A DNA stretch of 64,000 bases, taken from assembly GCF_025716945.1 (NCBI RefSeq), contig NZ_JAOVZT010000001.1, forward strand, positions 124,001 through 188,000. The letters run 5' to 3'. Of the stretch, positions 27,524-34,658 are shown in pieces. Origin of the DNA: Geodermatophilus sp. YIM 151500. Its GTDB lineage: Bacteria > Actinomycetota > Actinomycetes > Mycobacteriales > Geodermatophilaceae. Under the pieces are notes generated by a model that was given only the letters and a program-made list of their open reading frames with translations, searched no databases and had not been told where the DNA came from. Both the position numbers and the translations under genes were made by a program. Position 1 is the stretch's first letter, and every line of letters starts with the position of its first letter.

Positions 27524-28350
27524 GCCGATCCCTCTGTGGCACCCGTGCGGCCGGGTCCTGCCGCTGTACCGGTGCGGCCGGGTCCTGCCAGGTCGAGGTG
27601 GGCGAGCAGCGCGCCGGTCACCTCCAGCGGGCGTTCCAGGTTGGCCAGGTGGGCCCCCGGGCTGACGGTGAGCAGCTCGGCGCCGGGGATCCCGTCGGCG
27701 ATGGCCTTCTGGTGCTCCGGCGGCAGCGCCGGGTCCTCGGCCCCGGAGATCACCAGGGTAGGCGCGGTGATCCGGCCGAGGTCCTCGCGCAGGTCCATCG
27801 CGGCCACGACCTCGCAGCACGCCGCGTAGCCGTCGTCGTCGGCCGCCGCGATCATCCCCTCGAGCCGGGCGACGAGCTCGGGCCGACCGGCGGCGAAGGA
27901 CGGGGTGAGCCAGCGGCTCACCACCGTCGGGGCCAGGGCGGCCGTGCCGCCGCTGCGCGCGGCGGCCGCGCGGTCGAGGAAGCCCTGCGCATCGGTCTTC
28001 GCCGACGTGCAGAGGACTGCGAGCCGGTCGACCCGGCCGGGATCCCGGGCGGCCAGCCGCATCGCGGTCATGCCGCCGAGCGACAGCCCGACCACGTGCG
28101 CCCGCCGGGCGCCCACCTCGTCCAGCAGCGCGAGGAGGTCGTCGGTCAGGTCGTCGAGGGTGTACGGCCCGTCCGGCGCCGGCGAGTCGCCGTGCCCCCG
28201 GGTGTCGTAGGTGATCACCCGGTACCGCTCGGCCAGCGGCGGGACCTGCGGATCCCACATGCCGCGGGTGGCCCCGAGCGAGTTGGACAGGACGACGACC
28301 GGCGCGCCGGCCGGCCCGTCGACGGTGTAGGAGACGGCGACCGCGCTCAT
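27520..28350 (-). CDS. pcaD: 3-oxoadipate enol-lactonase
   Basis: A 276-residue alpha/beta hydrolase. The nucleophile is Ser90 in GLSLGG, the acid is probably the Asp in GAEDPALP and the base His is in PGAHLANLERP. It hydrolyses 3-oxoadipate enol-lactone to 3-oxoadipate. It overlaps pcaB (ATGA) and pcaC (GTGA). The final ~15 residues are Gly/Thr-rich and extend past the usual family end. Confidence 0.92.
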   Translation of the reverse strand: MSAVAVSYTVDGPAGAPVVVLSNSLGATRGMWDPQVPPLAERYRVITYDTRGHGDSPAPDGPYTLDDLTDDLLALLDEVGARRAHVVGLSLGGMTAMRLAARDPGRVDRLAVLCTSAKTDAQGFLDRAAAARSGGTAALAPTVVSRWLTPSFAAGRPELVARLEGMIAAADDDGYAACCEVVAAMDLREDLGRITAPTLVISGAEDPALPPEHQKAIADGIPGAELLTVSPGAHLANLERPLEVTGALLAHLDLAGPGRTGTAAGPGRTGATEGSA

Positions 28351-29669
28351 GGCTCTCCGTGGACGACTCGGACGTGCTCGGACAGGACGGCGTCGACCTG
28401 GGCGGCTGCCTCGCCGAGGTCGGGCGCGACGGGCAGGGACGCCGGGTCGAGGCCGGTGCGCTCCGCGAGGACCGTAACCAGCGGGCGCCCGTCCGACTGC
28501 GCCGTCCGCACCGCCTCGGCCACCGCCTCGTGGGCCGGACCGCGTCCCAGCGTCCCGGCCAGCGCCTCGGTCGCGGCCGAGGCGAGCTGCGGCCCGGCCG
28601 CGGCGGTGACCGTCGCGGCCATGCGCGCGGGATCCACCCGCAGCGAGTCCAGCGACTCCGCGAGCCAGGCGGCGGCGGAACCGACCGTGCGCAGCAGCTC
28701 GGTCAGCGCCGGCCACTCGCTGTGCCACGCACCGGCGGCGCGCTCGTGCTCCTGCTCCATGGCGGTCAGCAGCGTGGCCACCAGTCCCGGGGCGCGGCGG
28801 GCGCAGGCCCGCGCGGAGATCGCCGCGACCGGGTTCTGCTTGTGCGGCATCGCCGACGAGCCGCCGCGCCCTCCGCCCACCTCGGCCACCTCGGCGACCT
28901 CGGACTGGGCGAGCAGGACGACGTCGACGGCGATGGTCGCCACGACACCGGCGACCGCGCCGAGCAGACCGGCGAGGTCGGCGATCGGCAGCCGCACCGT
29001 GTGCCAGGCGACCGGCGTGGTCTCCAGGTCCAGTTCCTCGGCCAGCGCCGCGCGCAGCGCGACCCCGGACCCGCGGCTGCCCGCGAGGGTGCCGACCGCC
29101 CCGCCGTACTGCACCGGGAGCGCGGCCCGCACCTCGGCTCCCCGCTCGCGGACGGCGTCCAGCCCCGCCGCCCAGCCGGCGGCCTTGAGACCGAACGTCG
29201 TCGGCAGCGCCTGCTGCATGAGCGTGCGCCCCATGACGACGTCGTCGCGGTGCCGCTCGGCCAGGCCGGCCGCGGTGTCCGCGGCGCCGCGGAGCAACGC
29301 GTCGAGCCGCTCGAGCGCGGTGCGCGCCACGAGCACGAGCGCGGTGTCGAGCACGTCCTGGCTGGTCGCGCCGACGTGGACGGCGACGGAGTCGCGCGGG
29401 CCCACGGCGTCCCGGAGCACCGTGACCAGCGGGGGAACCGGGTTGCCGGCGTCCGCGGCGCGGGCCACGACCGTGGCCAGGTCCAGACCGGCCGGATCGG
29501 CGCAGGCGCCGGTGACGGCGTCGGCGGCGGTGGCCGGCACCAGCCCGAGGCGGGCGGCGGCCCGGGCGAGGGCCGCCTCGACCTCCAGCATCGCGCGCAG
29601 CCACGCCTCGTCGGTGACGGCCGCGGTCACCGGGCCGCGCGCGAAGGTCCCGTCGAACAGGCCGGTCAC
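28347..29669 (-). CDS. pcaB: 3-carboxy-cis,cis-muconate cycloisomerase
   Basis: A 440-residue member of the fumarase/aspartase superfamily that cyclises 3-carboxymuconate to 4-carboxymuconolactone. It has the superfamily signature GSSAMPHKQNP, VHVGATSQDVLDTA and MGRTLMQQALPTTFG. The GTG start overlaps no gene but lies 23 bp after pcaG, and its stop overlaps pcaD (ATGA). Confidence 0.93.
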   Translation of the reverse strand: MTGLFDGTFARGPVTAAVTDEAWLRAMLEVEAALARAAARLGLVPATAADAVTGACADPAGLDLATVVARAADAGNPVPPLVTVLRDAVGPRDSVAVHVGATSQDVLDTALVLVARTALERLDALLRGAADTAAGLAERHRDDVVMGRTLMQQALPTTFGLKAAGWAAGLDAVRERGAEVRAALPVQYGGAVGTLAGSRGSGVALRAALAEELDLETTPVAWHTVRLPIADLAGLLGAVAGVVATIAVDVVLLAQSEVAEVAEVGGGRGGSSAMPHKQNPVAAISARACARRAPGLVATLLTAMEQEHERAAGAWHSEWPALTELLRTVGSAAAWLAESLDSLRVDPARMAATVTAAAGPQLASAATEALAGTLGRGPAHEAVAEAVRTAQSDGRPLVTVLAERTGLDPASLPVAPDLGEAAAQVDAVLSEHVRVVHGEP

Positions 29670-29692
29670 CCGCCCGATCCTGCCCGACCCGC

Positions 29693-30250
29693 TCAGAGCG
29701 CGAAGAAGACGGTCTCGCCGTCCCCCTGCAGCCGGATGTCGAGCCGGTAGCCGTCATCCGTGGGCTGCGCGATCAGCGTGCCGCGCCGGTCGGCCGGGAC
29801 CGAGCGCAGCACCGGGTCCTCCGCGTTGGCCTCGGCCTCGTCGGCGAAGTAGATCCGGGTCACCACCCGGTCGAGCAGACCGCGCGCGAAGACCGAGACG
29901 TCGACGTGCGGCGCCTGCAGCCCGCCCTCACCGTCGGGCACCCGGCCCGGCTTGAGCGTGCAGACCGCGTACTCCCCGCTGTCGGTGTGCGACCGGCCGA
30001 AGCCGCGGAAGCCGGGGCGCGCCCGGGCCCCCCGCGGGTCGTCGGGGTGGTCGAAGCGCCCGTCCGGGTCGGCCTGCCAGGTCTCGACCATCGCGTCCGG
30101 CACGACCTCGCCGGCGCCGTCGAGCACCCGACCCCGCAGCCAGATGGCGCCGGGCGTGCCGGGCTCGACGGCGGAGGGACCGTCGTCCCACGTGAGCCCG
30201 ATCGCCAGGTACGGGCCGACGGTCGCGCTCGGCGTCGTCCGCGCGCTCAC
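29693..30250 (-). CDS. pcaG: Protocatechuate 3,4-dioxygenase alpha subunit
   Basis: A 185-residue alpha subunit of the intradiol dioxygenase, starting TPSATVGPYLAIGL and containing the repeated jelly-roll motifs GRVLDGAGEVVPDAMVETWQADPDGRF and APHVDVSVFARGLLDRVVTRIYF. As is normal for alpha subunits, the iron ligands found in PcaH are missing. It pairs with PcaH to cleave protocatechuate. The GTG start overlaps the stop of a 27-codon reading frame that fills the gap to pcaH. Confidence 0.94.
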   Translation of the reverse strand: MSARTTPSATVGPYLAIGLTWDDGPSAVEPGTPGAIWLRGRVLDGAGEVVPDAMVETWQADPDGRFDHPDDPRGARARPGFRGFGRSHTDSGEYAVCTLKPGRVPDGEGGLQAPHVDVSVFARGLLDRVVTRIYFADEAEANAEDPVLRSVPADRRGTLIAQPTDDGYRLDIRLQGDGETVFFAL

Positions 30251-30330
30251 GCGACACCGTCCCGCGTGGTTCCGGCCTCGATCCGCTCCTCGGTCGCTGG
30301 CGCTCCCTGCGATGCTCCCTCGGCCGTCAT
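30247..30330 (-). CDS. 27-residue reading frame bridging pcaH and pcaG
   Basis: This small frame begins with an ATG that overlaps the pcaH stop (TGATG) and ends in a TGA that overlaps the pcaG start (GTGA), so ribosomes could pass from pcaH to pcaG without release. The product begins MTAEGASQGAP and ends TTRDGVA, acidic and hydrophilic, with no recognisable domain. The 3' end TGTCGCGTGA repeats the last bases of pcaH. It may be a coupling relay, a real micro-protein or chance. Confidence 0.4.
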   Translation of the reverse strand: MTAEGASQGAPATEERIEAGTTRDGVA

Positions 30331-31076
30331 CACGCGACATCCCCGTCGTCGTCGGACTCGAACGGCGTCTGGCCGCTCCCCCGCAGCACGATGTCCCACG
30401 AGAACGCCAGCGCCCAGTTGTCCTGGGTCTGCTCGTAGTCGAAGCGGCTGATCGCCAGGTGCCGGGCGCTCCCCGGGATCGCGCCGAAGATCGGGTCCTG
30501 GAAGAACAGCGGGTCGTCCGGGAAGTACATCTGGGTGACCAGGCGCTGGGTGAACGCGCGCCCGAACAGCGAGAAGTGGATGTGCGCGGGGCGCCAGGCG
30601 TTGTGGTGGTTGCCCCAGGGGTAGGCACCGGGCTTGATCGTGGTGAACCGGTAGCGGCCCTGGCCGTCGGTGATCGTCCGGCCGAGGCCGGTGAAGTTCG
30701 GATCCAGCGGCGACGGCCAGTTGTCGACGACGTGGCGGTAGCGGCCGCCGGCGTTGGCCTGCCAGATCTCCACCAGGGTGTCGGGGACCGGGCGGCCGTC
30801 GCCGTCGAGGACGCGGCCGTGCACGATGATCCGCTGCCCCTGGGGCTCGCCCTCGTGCTGGCGGGTCAGGTCGGCGTCGGCCGCGGTGACCCGCCCCTCC
30901 CCCAGCAGCGGTCCGGTCACCTCGGTCAGCCGCTGGGGCAGGTCGACCGGCGCGAGGAGCGGCGCCCGGGAGGCGGTGCTGCGGTAGTCGGGGAAGCCGA
31001 CGGGGGTCAGGGCCTCGGCACCCGGGCGGGGATAGCGCGGGAGGACCAGACCGCTCGGGGTCGTCATGCCGGTCAT
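30330..31076 (-). CDS. pcaH: Protocatechuate 3,4-dioxygenase beta subunit
   Basis: A 248-residue catalytic subunit that cleaves protocatechuate between its hydroxyls to 3-carboxy-cis,cis-muconate using Fe(III) and O2. The four iron ligands of the family are visible with the expected spacing: Tyr113, Tyr152 (GAYPW), His165 and His167 (RPAHIHF). It is first in the pcaHGBDC operon. A 17-bp inverted repeat lies 45 bp upstream of its ATG. A second ATG three codons in is an alternative start. Confidence 0.96.
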   Translation of the reverse strand: MTGMTTPSGLVLPRYPRPGAEALTPVGFPDYRSTASRAPLLAPVDLPQRLTEVTGPLLGEGRVTAADADLTRQHEGEPQGQRIIVHGRVLDGDGRPVPDTLVEIWQANAGGRYRHVVDNWPSPLDPNFTGLGRTITDGQGRYRFTTIKPGAYPWGNHHNAWRPAHIHFSLFGRAFTQRLVTQMYFPDDPLFFQDPIFGAIPGSARHLAISRFDYEQTQDNWALAFSWDIVLRGSGQTPFESDDDGDVA

Positions 31077-31120
31077 GGCGGCGACGCTAGGGCCGGAGCA
31101 CGACCTGGACCAAGACCGTC

Positions 31121-31137
31121 CTTCCGCTGACCGGAAG
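31121..31137. promoter_or_regulatory. Candidate pca operator upstream of pcaH
   Basis: CTTCCG-CTGAC-CGGAAG is a perfect 6-bp inverted repeat with a 5-bp spacer, 45-61 bp before the pcaH start. It is a plausible site for the IclR (36590) or TetR (31907) regulator of the cluster; which one is not decidable from sequence. Confidence 0.5.
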
Positions 31138-31140
31138 CCT

Positions 31141-31178
31141 CGTCGGGACGCCGGGCGTCGGGACGCCGGGCGTCGGGG
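31141..31178. repeat. 15-bp tandem repeat, about 2.5 copies
   Basis: The unit CGTCGGGACGCCGGG occurs at 31141-31155 and 31156-31170, followed by a partial third copy. It lies between the pcaH promoter and the TetR stop; no function is evident. Confidence 0.75.
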
Positions 31179-31211
31179 GGGCAGGGCCGCACGGCGCCGC
31201 CGGGTGGGGGG

Positions 31212-31907
31212 TCAGCCCGCGGTGAGGTAGGCGACGACGAGGTCGCCCAGCATCCGGCGCTGCTGGTCGCGGCGCCCGGGGTCGAGCATGTCCCGGCCGA
31301 AGAGCGCGCGCCAGGTGTACCGGTTGGCGGTCCGGTAGATGCAGAAGCCGCTGATCAGCTGGTGCACGTCGAGCGCGTCGACGTCGTCCCGGAAGGTCCC
31401 GGCGGCCCGGCCCCGGGCCAGGATGGTCCCGAGGACGTCGAGCGCGGGGGTGTTCAGCGTCGACAGGCGCTCGGAACGCGCGATGTGCTCGGCCCGGTGG
31501 ATGTTCTCGATGCTGACCAGCCGGATGAAGTCGGGATGGGCCTCGTGGTGGTCGAAGGTCAGCGCGCACACCGCGCGGATGGCCTCCACCGGGTCGAGGT
31601 GCTCGACGTCGAGCCGCTGCTCCAGGCCGCGGATCCGGCTGTAGGCCCGTTCCAGGACGGCGACGTAGAGCTGCTCCTTACCGCCGAAGTAGTAGTAGAT
31701 CATCCGCTTGGTCGTGCTGGTCTTGGCCGCGATCTCGTCGACGCGGGCACCGGCGTACCCGCGGTCGGCGAACTCGCTGGTGGCCACGTCGAGGATCTCG
31801 GCGCGGGTGCGCTCGGCGTCGCGGTGGCGCTCCGCGATCGGACCGGCCGCCCGGGCACCCGGGCGTTCGGGGGCCGGCAGCGGTGCCGGCAGGGCGGACG
31901 ACGACAC
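31212..31907 (-). CDS. TetR-family regulator
   Basis: A 231-residue repressor with a TetR helix-turn-helix at ~33-80 (AEILDVATSEFADRGYAGARVDEIAAKTSTTKRMIYYYF) and an all-helical ligand domain. It lies between the MFS carrier and pcaH, so it probably controls shikimate/protocatechuate genes. A strong AGGAGG is nine bases before GTG 31907; GTG 31913 is too close to it. The divergent carrier/dehydrogenase promoter 1.7 kb away holds two copies of a candidate operator. Confidence 0.88.
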   Translation of the reverse strand: MSSSALPAPLPAPERPGARAAGPIAERHRDAERTRAEILDVATSEFADRGYAGARVDEIAAKTSTTKRMIYYYFGGKEQLYVAVLERAYSRIRGLEQRLDVEHLDPVEAIRAVCALTFDHHEAHPDFIRLVSIENIHRAEHIARSERLSTLNTPALDVLGTILARGRAAGTFRDDVDALDVHQLISGFCIYRTANRYTWRALFGRDMLDPGRRDQQRRMLGDLVVAYLTAG

Positions 31908-31955
31908 GACCACGAGCCTCCTCGACGACGGTTGACCGCTCCCGAGCGTAGGGCG

Positions 31956-31993
31956 CCGCCGGCCGGGCCGACCGGGGTCGGCCCGGCCGGCGG
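31956..31993 (-). terminator. Strong hairpin after MFS gene
   Basis: A 17-bp perfect stem (31956-31972 with 31977-31993, loop CGGG) lies between the MFS carrier stop and the TetR start, both on the minus strand. It should end or reduce carrier transcripts before they enter the regulator gene. Confidence 0.75.
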
Positions 31994-32053
31994 GACCGGG
32001 GTGGGCGGCTCGGGCCGCCACGCGGACGCGCCCGGGGGCGGGCGCGGACGCGC

Positions 32054-33448
32054 TCAGGCGCCGGAGCGGATGCGCTCGTACTCCTCGCGCGGCACCTCGA
32101 CCGCGTCGTCGCGACCCAGGTCGTTCATGTGCACCCGGTAGGTCTCCCGGGCCGACCAGGCCGACAGCGCGGCGATGATCCCGATGCCGAAGGTGATGCC
32201 GCCGACGATCAGCGGCACGTTCGACCCGCCCGGCGCCACGATGGCGTAGAGGGTGGGCAGGAAGGCGGTGATCATCGTGCCCAGGTTCTGCGAGACCGCG
32301 AAGGCGGTGACGCGGGTCCGGGTGGGGAACAGCTCCTGGTAGAAGGCGGGGAAGACCGCGTTGTAGCCCTGGTAGACGACGCCCCACATGAGGATGGCCA
32401 GGACGAAGGCCAGCCCGACGGAGCCCTGGCTGATGGCCCAGAGGTAGGCGAACGACAGCGCCGTCGACCCCAGCGCCCCGACGATGATGCACGGCCGGCG
32501 CCCGATGCGGTCGGACAGGTTGCCCACGAAGGGGATCAGCAGCACGGCGACCGCGTTGCCCACCACGGAGATCCATAGGTAGGTCGCGGTGCTGAAGCCG
32601 ATGCCGTACTCCTCCTCGTTGGTCGCGTAGGCGGCACCGAAGACGGTGGTCGCCACCGGCACGGCGTTCATCAGCGCCATGAGGACCACGCGGAGCATGT
32701 CCCTGCCGCTCTCGCGCACCGCCTGGACGATCGGCGCCTTGGGCACCTCGCCGTGCGCGGCCTCCTCCTGGAACACCGGGGTCTCGTCGACCCGGCGCCG
32801 GATCACGTACCCGGCGACCACCACGAGGGCGGACAGCAGGAACGGGATGCGCCAGCCCCACGACTGGAACGCCGCCTCGGGCAGCGCGACCGACAGCGGC
32901 AGGAACACCGCGGCCGCGAGGATCTGCCCGGCCTGCACGCCCTGCAGCGTGAAGCTGGCGTAGTAGCCGCGCCGGCCGAAGGGGGCGTGCTCGACGATCA
33001 TCGCGCTGGCGCCGGAGATCTCCCCGCCGACCGCGAAGCCCTGCACCAGGCGCAGCACCACCAGGAGCGCCGGTGCCAGCAGCCCCACCTGCTGGTAGGT
33101 GGGCAGCAACGCGACCAGGAAGGTGGAGACGCCCATCAGCAGCATGCACAGCACGAGCACGTTCTTGCGGCCGTGGGTGTCACCCCAGTGACCCAGCACG
33201 AACGCCCCGATCGGCCGGGCGACGTAGCCCACGCCGAAGGTGGCCAGCGACGCGATGATCGCCACCTGCGGGTCGCTCTCCGCGAAGAAGATCGTCGGGA
33301 ACACCAGCGCGGCGGCCTGCGCGTAGATGAAGAAGTCGTAGTACTCCAGTGCGCTGCCCATCCAGCCGCTGGCCGCGGCCTTCCTGGGTGACTTGCGGAA
33401 TTCTTCGGGCTCGTGCGAGCCGGAGGGCTCGACCACGGCGTCACGCAT
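32054..33448 (-). CDS. MFS metabolite:H+ symporter (shikimate-type carrier)
   Basis: A 464-residue transporter with twelve predicted helices. MHS-family marks are ASGWMGSALEYYDFFIYAQAAALVFP, GYVARPIGAFVLGHWGDTHGRKN, RLVQGFAVGGEISGASAMIVEHAP and NLSDRIGRRP. This is the ShiA/KgtP/proline-betaine group. Placed divergently from the shikimate dehydrogenase and dehydratase genes, it most likely imports shikimate, quinate or dehydroshikimate. AGGAGG stands five bases before the ATG. Confidence 0.9.
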   Translation of the reverse strand: MRDAVVEPSGSHEPEEFRKSPRKAAASGWMGSALEYYDFFIYAQAAALVFPTIFFAESDPQVAIIASLATFGVGYVARPIGAFVLGHWGDTHGRKNVLVLCMLLMGVSTFLVALLPTYQQVGLLAPALLVVLRLVQGFAVGGEISGASAMIVEHAPFGRRGYYASFTLQGVQAGQILAAAVFLPLSVALPEAAFQSWGWRIPFLLSALVVVAGYVIRRRVDETPVFQEEAAHGEVPKAPIVQAVRESGRDMLRVVLMALMNAVPVATTVFGAAYATNEEEYGIGFSTATYLWISVVGNAVAVLLIPFVGNLSDRIGRRPCIIVGALGSTALSFAYLWAISQGSVGLAFVLAILMWGVVYQGYNAVFPAFYQELFPTRTRVTAFAVSQNLGTMITAFLPTLYAIVAPGGSNVPLIVGGITFGIGIIAALSAWSARETYRVHMNDLGRDDAVEVPREEYERIRSGA

Positions 33449-33767
33449 GGGTCCTCCTCGGACGGGTGGTGCCCGCTGGGCGCGGACAGCGGTGCGGAGT
33501 GCCGTCGACGGAGGGTCGGCGGCGGTTCGACGGGCGCTCGTCGCGCCGGGAAAGCGGTGTCCGGGCCGGCCGGCTGTGACCGGGGACACGACGGGACTGT
33601 AGCGGCGATCACTGCGTGGATGAACTAGTTCGTACATTACTGTGACGCACCTCACGGCGTCAACCGGTCGCGAGCGGCGATTCCCCCGCCACCCCTAGCG
33701 CGGGCACCGCACCGTGTGGTCTGCTGCACATGAACTCACCAGTTGGTACATACGACGGGAGAGGCCC
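33449..33767. promoter_or_regulatory. Divergent promoter with two copies of a candidate operator
   Basis: ACTAGTTCGTACAT (33624-33637) and ACCAGTTGGTACAT (33738-33751) are direct copies matching at 12 of 14 bases. The first extends into the palindrome GAACTAGTTC (33622-33631). Each overlaps a plausible -10 region, one for the carrier and one for the dehydrogenase. The rest of the 319-bp gap shows nothing else. The TetR protein at 31907 or the IclR at 36590 is the likely binder. Confidence 0.6.
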
Positions 33768-34658
33768 ATGACCTCCGGCTCGCACTCGTTCCTCGTCGGC
33801 CTGCTCGGCACCGGCATCGGCCCCTCGCTGACCCCGCCGATGCACGAGCGCGAGGCCGACGAGCTGGGCCTGCGCTACCTGTACCGGCGCCTGGACCTCG
33901 ACCGGCTCGGCCTCCCGGCCGGCGCGGTCGGCGAGGTCGTGGCCGCGGCCCGGCTGGTCGGGTACGACGGGCTGAACGTCACCCACCCGTGCAAGCAGCT
34001 GGTCATCGAGCACCTGGACGAGCTGTCGCCCGACGCGCGGGCGCTGGGCGCGGTCAACACGGTCGTCTTCCGCGACGGGCGGGCGATCGGGCACAACACC
34101 GACTGGTCCGGCTTCGCCCGCGCCTTCGACCGCGAGCTGTCCGACGTCCGGCTGGACGGCGTCGTCCTGCTCGGTGCGGGCGGCGCCGGCTCCGCCGTCG
34201 GCCACGCGCTGCTGACCCTCGGCGTCCGGCGGCTCACGGTCCTCGACGTCGACGGCGCGCGCGCCGAGGCGCTGGCGGGCTCCCTCGGGGAGCGCTTCGG
34301 CACCGATCGCGTCGTCGGCCGCCCGGCGGCCGAGCTGCCCGCCCGCCTCGCGGGAGCCGACGGGCTGGTCCACGCCACCCCGACGGGCATGGCCGAGCAC
34401 CCCGGTCTCCCGGTGGACGAGGCGCTGCTGCGCCCGGACCTCTGGGTGGCCGACATCGTGTACCGGCCGCTGCAGACGCAGCTGGTCCGCACCGCGCGCG
34501 GTCGGGGCTGCCGGGTCATGGACGGCGGCGGCATGGCCGTCTTCCAGGCCGTCGACGCCTTCCGCCTCTTCACCGGCGTGGATCCACGACCCGAGCGGAT
34601 GCTGGCCCACTTCACGACGCTGGTGGAGGAGACGGGTCGTGGCGTCCGCGTCGGCTGA
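33768..34658 (+). CDS. qsuD: Shikimate/quinate dehydrogenase (catabolic type)
   Basis: A 296-residue AroE-fold enzyme with the substrate motif GLNVTHPCKQ (catalytic Lys), GHNTDWSGF and the nucleotide loop GAGGAGSAVGHALL. After the second strand comes LDVD, an Asp that favours NAD+ over NADP+, which fits a catabolic role (shikimate to dehydroshikimate, quinate to dehydroquinate). GGGAGAGG lies four bases before ATG 33768. It overlaps the dehydratase gene by 20 bases. Confidence 0.9.
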   Translation: MTSGSHSFLVGLLGTGIGPSLTPPMHEREADELGLRYLYRRLDLDRLGLPAGAVGEVVAAARLVGYDGLNVTHPCKQLVIEHLDELSPDARALGAVNTVVFRDGRAIGHNTDWSGFARAFDRELSDVRLDGVVLLGAGGAGSAVGHALLTLGVRRLTVLDVDGARAEALAGSLGERFGTDRVVGRPAAELPARLAGADGLVHATPTGMAEHPGLPVDEALLRPDLWVADIVYRPLQTQLVRTARGRGCRVMDGGGMAVFQAVDAFRLFTGVDPRPERMLAHFTTLVEETGRGVRVG

